From: Inia geoffrensis
Lineage: Eukaryota > Chordata > Mammalia > Artiodactyla > Iniidae
Assembly (NCBI GenBank): GCA_036417435.1
Contig: JAZAQT010000629.1
Span: 123,398-187,397, forward strand
Direction: 5' to 3'
DNA: 64,000 bases
This document shows positions 8,681 through 20,830 of the stretch, piece by piece (positions within the stretch are counted from its first letter, which is position 1; every line of letters begins with the position of its first letter). The notes below the pieces were generated by a model. It searched no databases and had not been told where the DNA came from. It worked only from the letters and a program-made list of their open reading frames with translations. The position numbers and the translations under genes are program-made.

Positions 8681-10416
8681 TCCTTTTCTCAACTCGCTTT
8701 CTTGTGAGCTGACCGCAAACCCGAAGAATTGCTTCAGGCCCTAATCTCGTTCTGGCATGGCCCGCTGAGCCTTTGGTGAATTCTTCTTCCTGTAGGGAAA
8801 TCAGAGTTCAATGTGCCCGTCCAAACACATCGAGTTAGCCGCACATTGGTTCTCCTTATTCCTGTTCATCTTCCACAGAAATTGCAAACTGTGCCAAACA
8901 AGAGGTCAAAGGCACTGACTCTCCAAGTGGGGAGAATGTTAATATCGCATCTGGAATGGCGAACTCGAGTATCAGGGGGCGAAAATGGCGATGAGTTTTA
9001 GAAATTATGCCTGATCACTTCGTGGACCATATTCTGGGTTTTCCATGCATATTTTAGCTGAAGGATAAATCCCTTAAACGTGGAGATTTGGGACCCGTGG
9101 AATGGGAACCATGCACCATTACCTCAAAGGGTCTGCATTCCCTCACCAATAGTATCAGCCCCAAGTGTCCAGCCTTATCTCTCCCCCAGCTGTGGATGTA
9201 GAGGTGGTAAATCCAAGATTCCTCACAAGCCCTGAAGGACTTATTTAAGAATTTCTCTCTATTTCACAGTCCTTGTGTTTTGTTTTTCAAATTTATTTTT
9301 ATAAGGGGATTTAGCTTATTGACACTGCTGTGTGTATGGTGCTGTACACAAATGATTTTCTTATGGAGACCTATAAATGTATGGGTTTTAATTTTCTTCA
9401 TAGTCAGGCATATTCCTAGGTTTTGAATACGGGGTGTTGAGTCCATTTCGTTGAGCAAGGAGTAGGTCTTGTCTAATATATATTTGGCTTATGGAATGGT
9501 ATCTGTCCTAATATGAACCTCTGGTTTTATGCAGCCCCCCCACTCTCCTTTCCCCTTAAGCAAGCATAAGTTTCTTTTGTAAATGTGAGGCTCTGTTGTG
9601 TTTTGTAATGCAGTTCACACGTAGCCGTGTTTACATTCCCGGTATTAGTGATATCTTATGATGTTTCTTTTTCTGTGTGACTTATTTCACTTAGAATCAT
9701 CATAAATAAATCCTGTCATTGTGCTGCTACTGGTGTGTTGCCATGGATTTCATTGTTGAGTGATATTCCATTGTAGGGATGTACCACAACTTCTATATCC
9801 ATTTTTCTCTTTCTGGGCTATTAAAGTTGTACCATAGTCAAGGATCCCGTACACAGAGCAGCCCCAAACTTTGGTGTGGCTGTGTCTTTTTCATTTAAAT
9901 TTTCCGAATCTATAGCACCATAAGTGGAAGTGCCCTAGGCTCTCTAGCTTGGTTTTTTCTTTGTTCCAGGAAACACCATCCACTTCTCCAGAGTGGCTGT
10001 TGGCAATTTACATCCCGCCCATCAGCATAACAAGGCTGCCGGTTCTCCACGGCCTGTCCTGCCTCTCTGGATTTTACACTTTTTTCTGACGGCCCTTTGG
10101 ATCGGTGGGAAGTGAGACTTCCTTGTAGTGCGGATTTCCATTGCAGGCTTGCTTGGTTGGCCAAAAAGGGCGTATGCGTTTTTTCCTGAATATATTCAGG
10201 AAAAAACGCATACGCCCTTTTTGGCCAAGTGCATCACGGTCGAACTGCTGCCTCTTTTCCTATGCTTTCAGCGCAATTCTTATCTACCCCCTGATATCTG
10301 TTTTCTGCAATTCTGCGTCGCGTTCAAGTCCTCTTCACAGCCTTCCTTCAATAAATTTTTGGATGATAGGGGTCATTTGGAACTCTGCAGGATTGTGAGT
10401 TGCAGTGCCAAAGATC
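8681..10416 (+). repeat. Satellite unit 6
   Basis: 1,736 bp. First unit with ccacttctcc instead of ccagttctcc. Shares cataaataaatcc, cattgtgctg, ttctgacgg and cacggtcgaac with unit 7 only. Private: gccgcacattgg, ggaatggcg, a C7 run (gcagccccccc), gtgaggctctg, ctttcagcgc and gtgagttgcag. Confidence 0.97.
10157..10228. mobile_element. Palindromic MITE, unit 6 copy
   Basis: Perfect over 72 bp. Confidence 0.72.
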
Positions 10417-12152
10417 TCCTTTTCTCTACTCGCTTTCTTGTGAGCTGACCGCAAACCCGAAGAATTGCTTCAGGCCCTAATCTCGTTCCGGCATGGCCCG
10501 CTGAGCCTTTGGTGAATTCTTCTTCCTGTAGGGAAATCAGAGTTCAATGTGCCCGTCCAAACACATCGAGTTAGCCGCTCATTGGTTCTCCTTATTCCTG
10601 TTCATCTTCCACAGAAATTGCAAACTGTGCCAAACAAGAGGTCAAAGGCACTGACTCTCCAAGTGGGGAGAATGTTAATATCGCATCTGGAACGGCGAAC
10701 TCGAGTATCAGGGGGCGAAAATGGCGATGAGTTTTAGAAATTATGCCTGATCACTTCGTGGACCATATTCTGGGTTTTCCATGCATATTTTAGCTGAAGG
10801 ATAAATCCCTTAAACGTGGAGATTTGGGACCCGTGGAATGGGAACCATGCACCATTACCTCAAAGGGTCTGCATTCCCTCACCAATAGTATCAGCCCCAA
10901 GTGTCCAGCCTTATTTCTCCCCCAGCTGTGGATGTAGAGGTGGTAAATCCAAGATTCCTCACAAGCCCTGAAGGACTTATTTAAGAATTTCTCTCTATTT
11001 CACAGTCCTTGTGTTTTGTTTTTCAAATTTATTTTTATAAGGGGATTTAGCTTATTGACACTGCTGTGTGTATGGTGCTGTACACAAATGATTTTCTTAT
11101 GGAGACCTATAAATGTATGGGTTTTAATTTTCTTCATAGTCAGGCATATTCCTAGGTTTTGAATACGGGGTGTTGAGTCCATTTCGTTGAGCAAGGAGTA
11201 GGTCTTGTCTAATATATATTTGGCTTATGGAATGGTATCTGTCCTAATATGAACCTCTGGTTTTATGCAGCCTCCCCACTCTCCTTTCCCCTTAAGCAAG
11301 CATAAGTTTCTTTTATAAATGTGAGACTCTGTTGTGTTTTGTAATGCAGTTCACACGTAGCCGTATTTACATTCCCGGTATTAGTGATATCTTATGATGT
11401 TTCTTTTTCTGTGTGACTTATTTCACTTAGAATCATCATAAATAAATCCTGTCATTGTGCTGCTACTGGTGTGTTGCCATGTATTTCATTGTTGAGTGAT
11501 ATTCCATTGTAGGGATGTACCACAACTTCTATATCCATTTTTCTCTTTCTGGGCTATTAAAGTTGTACCATAGTCAAGGATCCCGTACACAGAGCAGCCC
11601 CAAACTTTGGTGTGGCTGTGTCTTTTTCATTTAAATTTTCCGAATCTATAGCACCATAAGTGGAAGTGCCCTAGGCTCTCTAGCTTGGTTTTTTCTTTGT
11701 TCCAGGAAACACCATCCACTTCTCCAGAGTTGCTGTTGGCAATTTACATCCCGCCCATCAGCATAACAAGGCTGCCGGTTCTCCACGGCCTGTCCTGCCT
11801 CTCTGGATTTTACACTTTTTTCTGACGGCCCTTTGGATCGGTGGGAAGTGAGACTTCCTTGTAGTGCGGATTTCCATTGCAGGCTTGCTTGGTTGGCCAA
11901 AAAGGGCGTATGCGTTTTTTCCTGAATATATTCAGGAAAAAACGCATACGCCCTTTTTGGCCAAGTGCATCACGGTCGAACTGCTGCCTCTTTTCCTACG
12001 CTTTCAGAGCAATTCTTATCTACCCCCTGATATCTGTTTTCTGCAATTCTGCGTCGCGTTCAAGTCCTCTTCACAGCCTTCCTTCAATAAATTTTTGGAT
12101 GATAGGGGTCATTTGGAACTCTGCAGGATTGTGAGTTACAGTGCCAAAGATC
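10417..12152 (+). repeat. Satellite unit 7
   Basis: 1,736 bp. Shares four markers with unit 6. Private: ctctactcgc, ttatttctccc, ttttataaatg, gccgtatttac, ccatgtatttc and cagagttgctg. Confidence 0.97.
11893..11964. mobile_element. Palindromic MITE, unit 7 copy
   Basis: Perfect over 72 bp. Confidence 0.72.
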
Positions 12153-13888
12153 TCCTTTTCTCAACTCGCTTTCTTGTGAGCTGACCGAAAACCCGAAGAA
12201 TTGCTTCAGGCCCTAATCTCGTTCCGGCATGGCCCGCTGAGCCTTTGGTGAATTCTTCTTCCTGTAGGGAAATCAGAGTTCAATGTGCCCGTCCAAACAC
12301 ATCGAGTTAGCCGCTCATTGGTTCTCCTTATTCCTGTTCATCTTCCACAGAAATTGCAAACTGTGCCAAACAAGAGGTCAAAGGCACTGACTCTCCAAGT
12401 GGGGAGAATGTTAATATCGCATCTGGAACGGCGAACTCGAGTATCAGGGGGCGAAAATGGCGATGAGTTTTAGAAATTATGCCTGATCACTTCGTGGACC
12501 ATATTCTGGGTTTTCCATGCATATTTTAGCTGAAGGATAAATCCCTTAAACGTGGAGATTTGGGACCCGTGGAATGGGAACCATGCACCATTACCTCAAA
12601 GGGTCTGCATTCCCTCACCAATAGTATCAGCCCCAAGTGTCCAGCCTTATCTCTCCCCCAGCTGTGGATGTAGAGGTGGTAAATCCAAGATTCCTCACAA
12701 GCCCTGAAGGACTTATTTAAGAATTTCTCTCTATTTCACAGTCCTTGTGTTTTGTTTTTCAAATTTATTTTTATAAGGGGATTTAGCTTATTGACACTGC
12801 TGTGTGTATGGTGCTGTACACAAATGATTTTCTTATGGAGACCTATAAATGTATGGGTTTTAATTTTCTTCATAGTCAGGCATATTCCAAGGTTTTGAAT
12901 ACTGGGTGTTGAGTCCATTTGGTTGAGGAAGGAGTAGGTCTTGTCTAATATATATTTGGCTTATGGAATGGTATCTGTCCTAATGTGAACCTCTGGTTTT
13001 ATGCAGCCTCCCCACTCTCCTTTCCCCTTAAGCAAGCATAAGTTTCTTTTGTAAATGTGAGACTCTGTTGTGTTTTGTAATGCAGTTCACACGTAGCCGT
13101 GTTTACATTCCCGGTATTAGTGATATCTTATGATGTTTCTTTTTCTGTGTGACTTATTTCACTTAGAATCATCATAACTAAATCCTGTCATTATGCTGCT
13201 ATTGGTGTGTTGCCATGGATTTCATTGTTGAGTGATATTCCATTGTAGGGATGTACCACAACTTCTATATCCATTTTTCTCTTTCTGGGCTATTAAAGTT
13301 GTACCATAGTCAAGGATCCCGTACACAGAGCAGCCCCAAAGTTTGGTGTGGCTGTGTCTTTTTCATTTAAATTTTCCGAATCTATAGCACCATAAGTGGA
13401 AGTGCCCTAGGCTCTCTAGCTTGTTTTTTTCTTTGTTCCAGGAAACACCATCCACTTCTCCAGAGTGGCTGTTGGCAATTTACATCCCGCCCATCAGCAT
13501 AACAAGGCTGCCGGTTCTCCACGGCCTGTCCTGCCTCTCTGGATTTTACACTTTTTTCGGACGGCCCTTTGGATCGGTGGGAAGTGAGACTTCCTTGTAG
13601 TGCGGATTTCCATTGCAGGCTTGCTTGGTTGGCCAAAAAGGGCGTATGCGTTTTTTCCTGAATATATTCAGGAAAAAACGCATACGCCCTTTTTGGCCAA
13701 GTGCATCACTGTCGAACTGCTGCCTCTTTTCCTACGCTTTCAGAGCAATTCTTATCTACCCCCTGATATCTGTTTTCTGCAATTCTGCATCGCGTTCAAG
13801 TCCTCTTCACAGCCTTCCTTCAATAAATTTTTGGATGATAGGGGTCATTTGGAACTCTGCAGGATTGTGAGTTACAGTGCCAAAGATC
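12153..13888 (+). repeat. Satellite unit 8
   Basis: 1,736 bp. Opens the run of units 8-11 with ttccaaggttttgaatactg plus atttggttgaggaagg. Private: gctattggtg, ccaaagtttgg, ctgcatcgcg. Has cttgtttttttc, also in units 13, 32 and 34. Confidence 0.97.
13629..13700. mobile_element. Palindromic MITE, unit 8 copy
   Basis: Perfect over 72 bp. Confidence 0.72.
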
Positions 13889-15623
13889 TCCTTTTCTCAA
13901 CTCGCTTTCTTGTGAGGTGACCGAAAACCCGAAGAATTGCTTCAGGCCCTAATCTCGTTCCGGCATGGCCCGCTGAGCCTTTGGTGAATTCTTCTTCCTG
14001 TAGGGAAATCAGAGTTCAATGTGCCCGTCCAAACACATCGAGTTAGCCGCTCATTGGTTCTCCTTATTCCTGTTCATCTTCCACAGAAATTGCAAACTGT
14101 GCCAAACAAGAGGTCAAAGGCACTGACTCTCCAAGTGGGGAGAATGTTAATATCGCATCTGGAACGGCGAACTCGAGTATCAGGGGGCGAAAATGGCGAT
14201 GAGTTTTAGAAATTATGCCTGATCACTTCGTGGACCATATTCTGGGTTTTCCATGCATATTTTAGCTGAAGGATAAATCCCTTAAACGTGGAGATTTGGG
14301 ACCCGTGGAATGGGAACCATGCACCATTACCTCAAAGGGTCTGCATTCCCTCACCAATAGTATCAGCCCCAAGTGTCCAGCCTTATCTCTCCCCCAGCTG
14401 TGGATGTAGAGGTGGTAAATCCAAGATTCCTCACAAGCCCTGAAGGACTTATTTAAGAATTTCTCTCTATTTCACAGTCCTTGTGTTTTGTTTTTCAAAT
14501 TTATTTTTATAAGGGGATTTAGCTTATTGACACTGCTGTGTGTATGGTGCTGTACACAAATGATTTTCTTATGGAGACCTATAAATGTATGGGTTTTAAT
14601 TTTCTTCATAGTCAGGCATATTCCAAGGTTTTGAATACTGGGTGTTGAGTCCATTTGGTTGAGGAAGGAGTAGGTCTTGTCTAATATATATTTGGCTTAT
14701 GGAATGGTATCTGTCCTAATGTGAACCTCTGGTTTTATGCAGCCTCCCCACTCTCCTTTCCCCTTAAGCAAGCATAAGTTTCTTTTGTAAATGTGAGACT
14801 CTGTTGTGTTTTGTAATGCAGTTCACACGTAGCCGTGTTTACATTCCCGGTATTAGTGATATCTTATGATGTTTCTTTTTCTGTGTGACTTATTTCACTT
14901 AGAATCATCATAACTAAATCCTGTCATTATGCTGCTACTGGTGTGTTGCCATGGATTTCATTGTTGAGTGATATTCCATTGTAGGGATGTACCACAACTT
15001 CTATATCCATTTTTCCCTTTCTGGGCTATTAAAGTTGTACCATAGTCAAGCATGCCGTACACAGAGCAGCCCCAAACTTTGGTGTGGCTGTGTCTTTTTC
15101 ATTTAAATTTTCCGAATCTATAGCACCATAAGTGGAAGTGCCCTAGGCTCTCTAGCTTGGTTTTTTCTTTGTTCCAGGAAACACCATCCACTTCTCCAGA
15201 GTGGCTGTTGGCAATTTACATCCCGCCCATCAGCATAACAAGGCTGCCGGTTCTCCATGGCATGTCCTGCCTCTCTGGATTTTACACTTTTTTCGGACGG
15301 CCCTTTGGATCGGTGGGAAGTGAGACTTCTTGTAGTGCGGATTTCCATTGCAGGCTTGCTTGGTTGGCCAAAAAGGGCGTATGCGTTTTTTCCTGAATAT
15401 ATTCAGGAAAAAACGCATACGCCCTTTTTGGCCAAGTGCATCACTGTCGAACTGCTGCCTCTTTTCCTACGCTTTCAGAGCAATTCTTATCTACCCCCTG
15501 ATATCTGTTTTCTGCAATTCTGCGTCGCGTTCAAGTCCTCTTCACAGCCTTCCTTCAATAAATTTTTGGATGATAGGGGTCATTTGGAACTCTGCAGGAT
15601 TGTGAGTTACAGTGCCAAAGATC
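13889..15623 (+). repeat. Satellite unit 9 (1,735 bp)
   Basis: One base is lost in acttcttgtag (about 15326-15336). Has ccatggcatgtcc, also in units 11 and 28. Private: gtgaggtgacc, tttttccctttc and caagcatgccg. Confidence 0.97.
15364..15435. mobile_element. Palindromic MITE, unit 9 copy
   Basis: Perfect over 72 bp. Confidence 0.72.
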
Positions 15624-17358
15624 TCCTTTTCTCAACTCGCTTTCTTGTGAGCTGACTGCAAACCCGAAGAATTGCTTCAGGCCCTAATCTCGTTCCGGCA
15701 TGGCCCGCTGAGCCTTTGGTGAATTCTTCTTCCTGTAGGGAAATCAGAGTTCAATGTGCCCGTCCAAACACATCGAGTTAGCCGCTCATTGGTTCTCCTT
15801 ATTCCTGTTCATCTTCCACAGAAATTGCAAACTGTGCCAAACAAGAGGTCAAAGGCACTGACTCTCCAAGTGGGGAGAATGTTAATATCGCATCTGGAAC
15901 GGCGAACTCGAGTATCAGGGGGCGAAAATGGCGATGAGTTTTAGAAATTATGCCTGATCACTTCGTGGACCATATTCTGGGTTTTCCATGCATATTTTAG
16001 CTGAAGGATAAATCCCTTAAACGTGGAGATTTGGGACCCGTGGAATGGGAACCATGCACCATTACCTCAAAGGGTCTGCATTCCCTCACCAATAGTATCA
16101 GCCCCAAGTGTCCAGCCTTATCTCTCCCCCAGCTGTGGATGTAGAGGTGGTAAATCCAAGATTCCTCACAAGCCCTGAAGGACTTATTTAAGAATTTCTC
16201 TCTATTTCACAGTCCTTGTGTTTTGTTTTTCAAATTTATTTTTATAAGGGGATTTAGCTTATTGACACTGCTGTGTGTATGGTGCTGTACACAAATGATT
16301 TTCTTATGGAGACCTATAAATGTATGGGTTTTAATTTTCTTCATAGTCAGGCATATTCCAAGGTTTTGAATACTGGGTGTTGAGTCCATTTGGTTGAGGA
16401 AGGAGTAGGTCTTGTCTAATATATATTTGGCTTATGGAATGGTATCTGTCCTAATGTGAACCTCTGGTTTTATGCATCCTCCCCACTCTCCTTTCCCCTT
16501 AAGCAAGCATAAGTTTCTTTTGTAAATGTGAGACTCTGTTGTGTTTTGTAATGCAGTTCACACGTAGCCGTGTTTACATTCCCGGTATTAGTGATATCTT
16601 ATGATGTTTCTTTTTCTGTGTGACTTATTTCACTTAGAATCATCATAACTAAATCCTGTCATTATGCTGCTACTGGTGTGTTGCCATTGATTTCATTGTT
16701 GAGTGATATTCCATTGTAGGGATGTACCACAACTTCTATATCCATTTTTCTCTTTCTGGGCTATTAAAGTTGTACCATAGTCAAGGATCCCGTACACAGA
16801 GCAGCCCCAAACTTTGGTGTGGCTGTGTCTTTTTCATTTAAATTTTCCGAATCTATAGCACCATAAGTGGAAGTGCCCTAGGATCTCTAGCTTGGTTTTT
16901 TCTTTGTTCCAGGAAACACCATCCACTTCTCCAGAGTGGCTGTTGGCAATATACATCCCGCCCATCAGCATAACAAGGCTGCCGGTTCTCCATGGCCTGT
17001 CCTGCCTCTCTGGATTTTACACTTTTTTCGGACGGCCCTTTGGATCGGTGGGAAGTGAGACTTCTTGTAGTGCAGATTTCCATTGCAGGCTTGCTTGGTT
17101 GGCCAAAAAGGGCGTATGCGTTTTTTCCTGAATATATTCAGGAAAAAACGCATACGCCCTTTTTGGCCAAGTGCATCACTGTCGAACTGCTGCCTCTTTT
17201 CCTACGCTTTCAGAGCAATTCTTATCTACCCCCTGATATCTGTTTTCTGCAATTCTGCGTCGCGTTCAAGTCCTCTTCACAGCCTTCCTTCAATAAATTT
17301 TTGGATGATAGGGGTCATTTGGAACTCTGCAGGATTGTGAGTTACAGTGCCAAAGATC
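15624..17358 (+). repeat. Satellite unit 10 (1,735 bp)
   Basis: Same 1-bp deletion (acttcttgtag) as unit 9. Private: gctgactgcaaacc, atgcatcctcc, ctaggatctctagc and gcaatatacatcc. Has ccattgatttc, shared with unit 14. Confidence 0.97.
17099..17170. mobile_element. Palindromic MITE, unit 10 copy
   Basis: Perfect over 72 bp. Confidence 0.72.
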
Positions 17359-19094
17359 TCCTTTTCTCAACTCGCTTTCTTGTGAGCTGACCGCAAACCC
17401 GAAGAATTGCTTCAGGCCCTAATCTCGTTCCGGCATGGCCCGCTGAGCCTTTGGTGAATTCTTCTTCCTGTAGGGAAATCAGAGTTCAATGTGCCCGTCC
17501 AAACACATCGAGTTAGCCGCTCATTGGTTCTCCTTATTCCTGTTCATCTTCCACAGAAATTGCAAACTGTGCCAAACAAGAGGTCAAAGGCACTGACTCT
17601 CCAAGTGGGGAGAATGTTAATATCGCATCTGGAACGGCGAACTCGAGTATCAGGGGGCGAAAATGGCGATGAGTTTTAGAAATTATGCCTGATCACTTCG
17701 TGGACCATATTCTGGGTTTTCCATGCATATTTTAGCTGAAGGATAAATCCCTTAAACGTGGAGATTTGGGACCCGTGGAATGGGAACCATGCACCATTAC
17801 CTCAAAGGGTCTGCATTCCCTCACCAATAGTATCAGCCCCAAGTGTCCAGCCTTATCTCTCCCCCAGCTGTGGATGTAGAGGTGGTAAATCCAAGATTCC
17901 TCACAAGCCCTGAAGGACTTATTTAAGAATTTCTCTCTATTTCACAGTCCTTGTGTTTTGTTTTTCAAATTTATTTTTATAAGGGGATTTAGCTTATTGA
18001 CACTGCTGTGTGTATGGTGCTGTACACAAATGATTTTCTTATGGAGACCTATAAATGTATGGGTTTTAATTTTCTTCATAGTCAGGCATATTCCAAGGTT
18101 TTGAATACTGGGTGTTGAGTCCATTTGGTTGAGGAAGGAGTAGGTCTTGTCTAATATATATTTGGCTTATGGAATGGTATCTGTCCTAATGTGAACCTCT
18201 GGTTTTATGCAGCCTCCCCACTCTCCTTTCCCCTTAAGCAAGCATAAGTTTCTTTTGTAAATGTGAGACTCTGTTGTGTTTTGTAATGCAGTTCACACGT
18301 AGCCGTGTTTACATTCCCGGTATTAGTGATATCTTATGATGTTTCTTTTTCTGTGTGACTTATTTCACTTAGAATCATCATAACTAAATCCTGTCATTAT
18401 GCTGCTACTGGTGTGTTGCCATGGATTTCATTGTTGAGTGATATTCCATTGTAGGGATGTACCACATCTTCTATATCCATTTTTCTCTTTCTGGGCTATT
18501 AAAGTTGTACCATAGTCAAGGATCCCGTACACAGAGCAGCCCCAAACTTTGGTGTGGCTGTGTCTTTTTCATTTAAATTTTCCGAATCTATAGCACCAAA
18601 AGTGGAAGTGCCCTAGGCTCTCTAGCTTGGTTTTTTCTTTGTTCCAGGAAACACCATCCACTTCTCCAGAGTGGCTGTTGGCAATTTACATCCCGCCCAT
18701 CAGCATAACAAGGCTGCCGGTTCTCCATGGCATGTCCTGCCTCTCTGGATTTTACACTTTTATCGGACGGCCCTTTGGATCGGTGGGAAGTGAGACTTCC
18801 TTGTAGTGCGGATTTCCATTGCAGGCTTGCTTGGTTGGCCAAAAAGGGCGTATGCGTTTTTTCCTGAATATATTCAGGAAAAAACGCATACGCCCTTTTT
18901 GGCCAAATGCATCACTGTCGAACTGCTGCCTCTTTTCCTACGCTTTCAGAGCAATTCTTATCTACCCCCTGGTATCTGTTTTCTGCAATTCTGCGTCGCG
19001 TTCAAGTCCTCTTCACAGCCTTCCTTCAATAAATTTTTGGATGATAGGGGTCATTTGGAACTCTGCAGGATTGTGAGTTACAGTGCCAAAGATC
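17359..19094 (+). repeat. Satellite unit 11
   Basis: 1,736 bp. Shares caccaaaagtgg with unit 28 and ccatggcatgtcc with units 9 and 28. Private: caccacatcttc, ttttatcggacgg, ggccaaatgc, ccctggtatctg. Confidence 0.97.
18835..18906. mobile_element. Palindromic MITE, unit 11 copy
   Basis: Perfect over 72 bp; the base just outside on the right is A instead of G. Confidence 0.72.
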
Positions 19095-20830
19095 TCCTTT
19101 TCTCAACTCGCTTTCTTGTGAGCTGACCGAAAACCCGAAGAATTGCTTCAGGCCCTAATCTCGTTCCGGTATGGCCCGCTGAGCCTTTGGTGAATTCTTC
19201 TTCCTGTAGGGAAATCAGAGTTCAATGTGCCCGTCCAAACACATCGAGTTAGCCGCTCATTGGTTCTCCTTATTCCTGTTCATCTTCCACAGAAATTGCA
19301 AACTGTGCCAAACAAGAGGTCAAAGGCACTGACTCTCCAAGTGGGGAAAATGTTAATATCGCATCTGGAACGGCGAACTCGAGTATCAGGGGGCGAAAAT
19401 GGCGATGAGTTTTAAAAATTATGCCTGATCACTTCGTGGACCATATTCTGGGTTTTCCATGCATATTTTAGCTGAAGGATAAATCCCTTAAACGTGGAGA
19501 TTTGGGACCCGTGGAATGGGAACCATGCACCATTACCTCAAAGGGTCTGCATTCCCTCACCAATAGTATCAGCCCCAAGTGTCCAGCCTTATCTCTCCCC
19601 CAGCTGTGGATGTAGAGATGGTAAATCCAAGATTCCTCACAAGCCCTGAAGGACTTATTTAAGAATTTCTCTCTATTTCACAGTCCTTGTGTTTTGTTTT
19701 TCAAATTTATTTTTATAAGGGGATTTAGCTTATTGACACTGCTGTGTGTATGGTGCTGTACACAAATGATTTTCTTATGGAGACCTATAAATGTATGGGT
19801 TTTAATTTTCTTCATAGTCAGGCATATTCCTAGGTTTTGAATACGGGGTGTTGAGTCCATTTCGTTGAGCAAGGAGTAGGTCTTGTCTAATATATATTTG
19901 GCTTATGGAATGGTATCTGTCCTAATATGAACCTCTGGTTTTATGCAGCCTCCCCACTCTCCTTTCCCCTTAAGCAAGCATAAGTTTCTTTTGTAAATGT
20001 GAGACTCTGTTGTGTTTTGTAATGCAGTTCACACGTAGCCGTGTTTACATTCCCGGTATTAGTGATATCTTATGATGTTTCTTTTTCTGTGTGACTTATT
20101 TCACTTAGAATCATCATAACTAAATCCTGTCATTATGCTGCTACTGGTGTGTTGCCATGGATTTCATTGTTGAGTGATATTCCATTGTAGGGATGTACCA
20201 CAACTTCTATATCCATTTTTCTCTTTCTGGGCTATTAAAGTTGTACCATAGTCAAGGATCCCGTACACAGAGCAGCCCCAAACTTTGGTGTGGCTGTGTC
20301 TTTTTCATTTAAATTTTCCGAATCTATAGCACCATAAGTGGAAGTGCCCTAGGCTCTCTAGCTTGGTTTTTTCTTTGTTCCAGGAAACACCATCCACTTC
20401 TCCAGAGTGGCTGTTGGCAATTTACATCCCGCCCATCAGCATAACAAGGCTGCCGGTTCTCCACGGCCTGTCCTGCCTCTCTGGATTTTACACTTTTTTC
20501 GGACGGCCCTTTGGATCGGTGGGAAGTGAGACTTCCTTGTAGTGCGGATTTCCATTGCAGGCTTGCTTGGTTGGCCAAAAAGGGCGTATGCGTTTTTTCC
20601 TGAATATATTCAGGAAAAAACGCATACGCCCTTTTTGGCCAAGTGCATCACTGTCGAACTGCTGCCTCTTTTCCTACGCTTTCAGAGCAATTCTTATCTA
20701 CCCCCTGATATCTGTTTTCTGCAATTCTGCGTCGCGTTCAAGTCCTCTTCACAGCCTTCCTTCAATAAATTTTTGGATGATAGGGGTCATTTGGAACTCT
20801 GCAGGATTGTGAGTTACAGTGCCAAAGATC
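19095..20830 (+). repeat. Satellite unit 12
   Basis: 1,736 bp. Returns to ttcctaggttttgaatacgg. Private: ccggtatggc, ggggaaaatgtt and ttttaaaaatt. Shares gtagagatgg with unit 37. Confidence 0.97.
20571..20642. mobile_element. Palindromic MITE, unit 12 copy
   Basis: Perfect over 72 bp. Confidence 0.72.
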
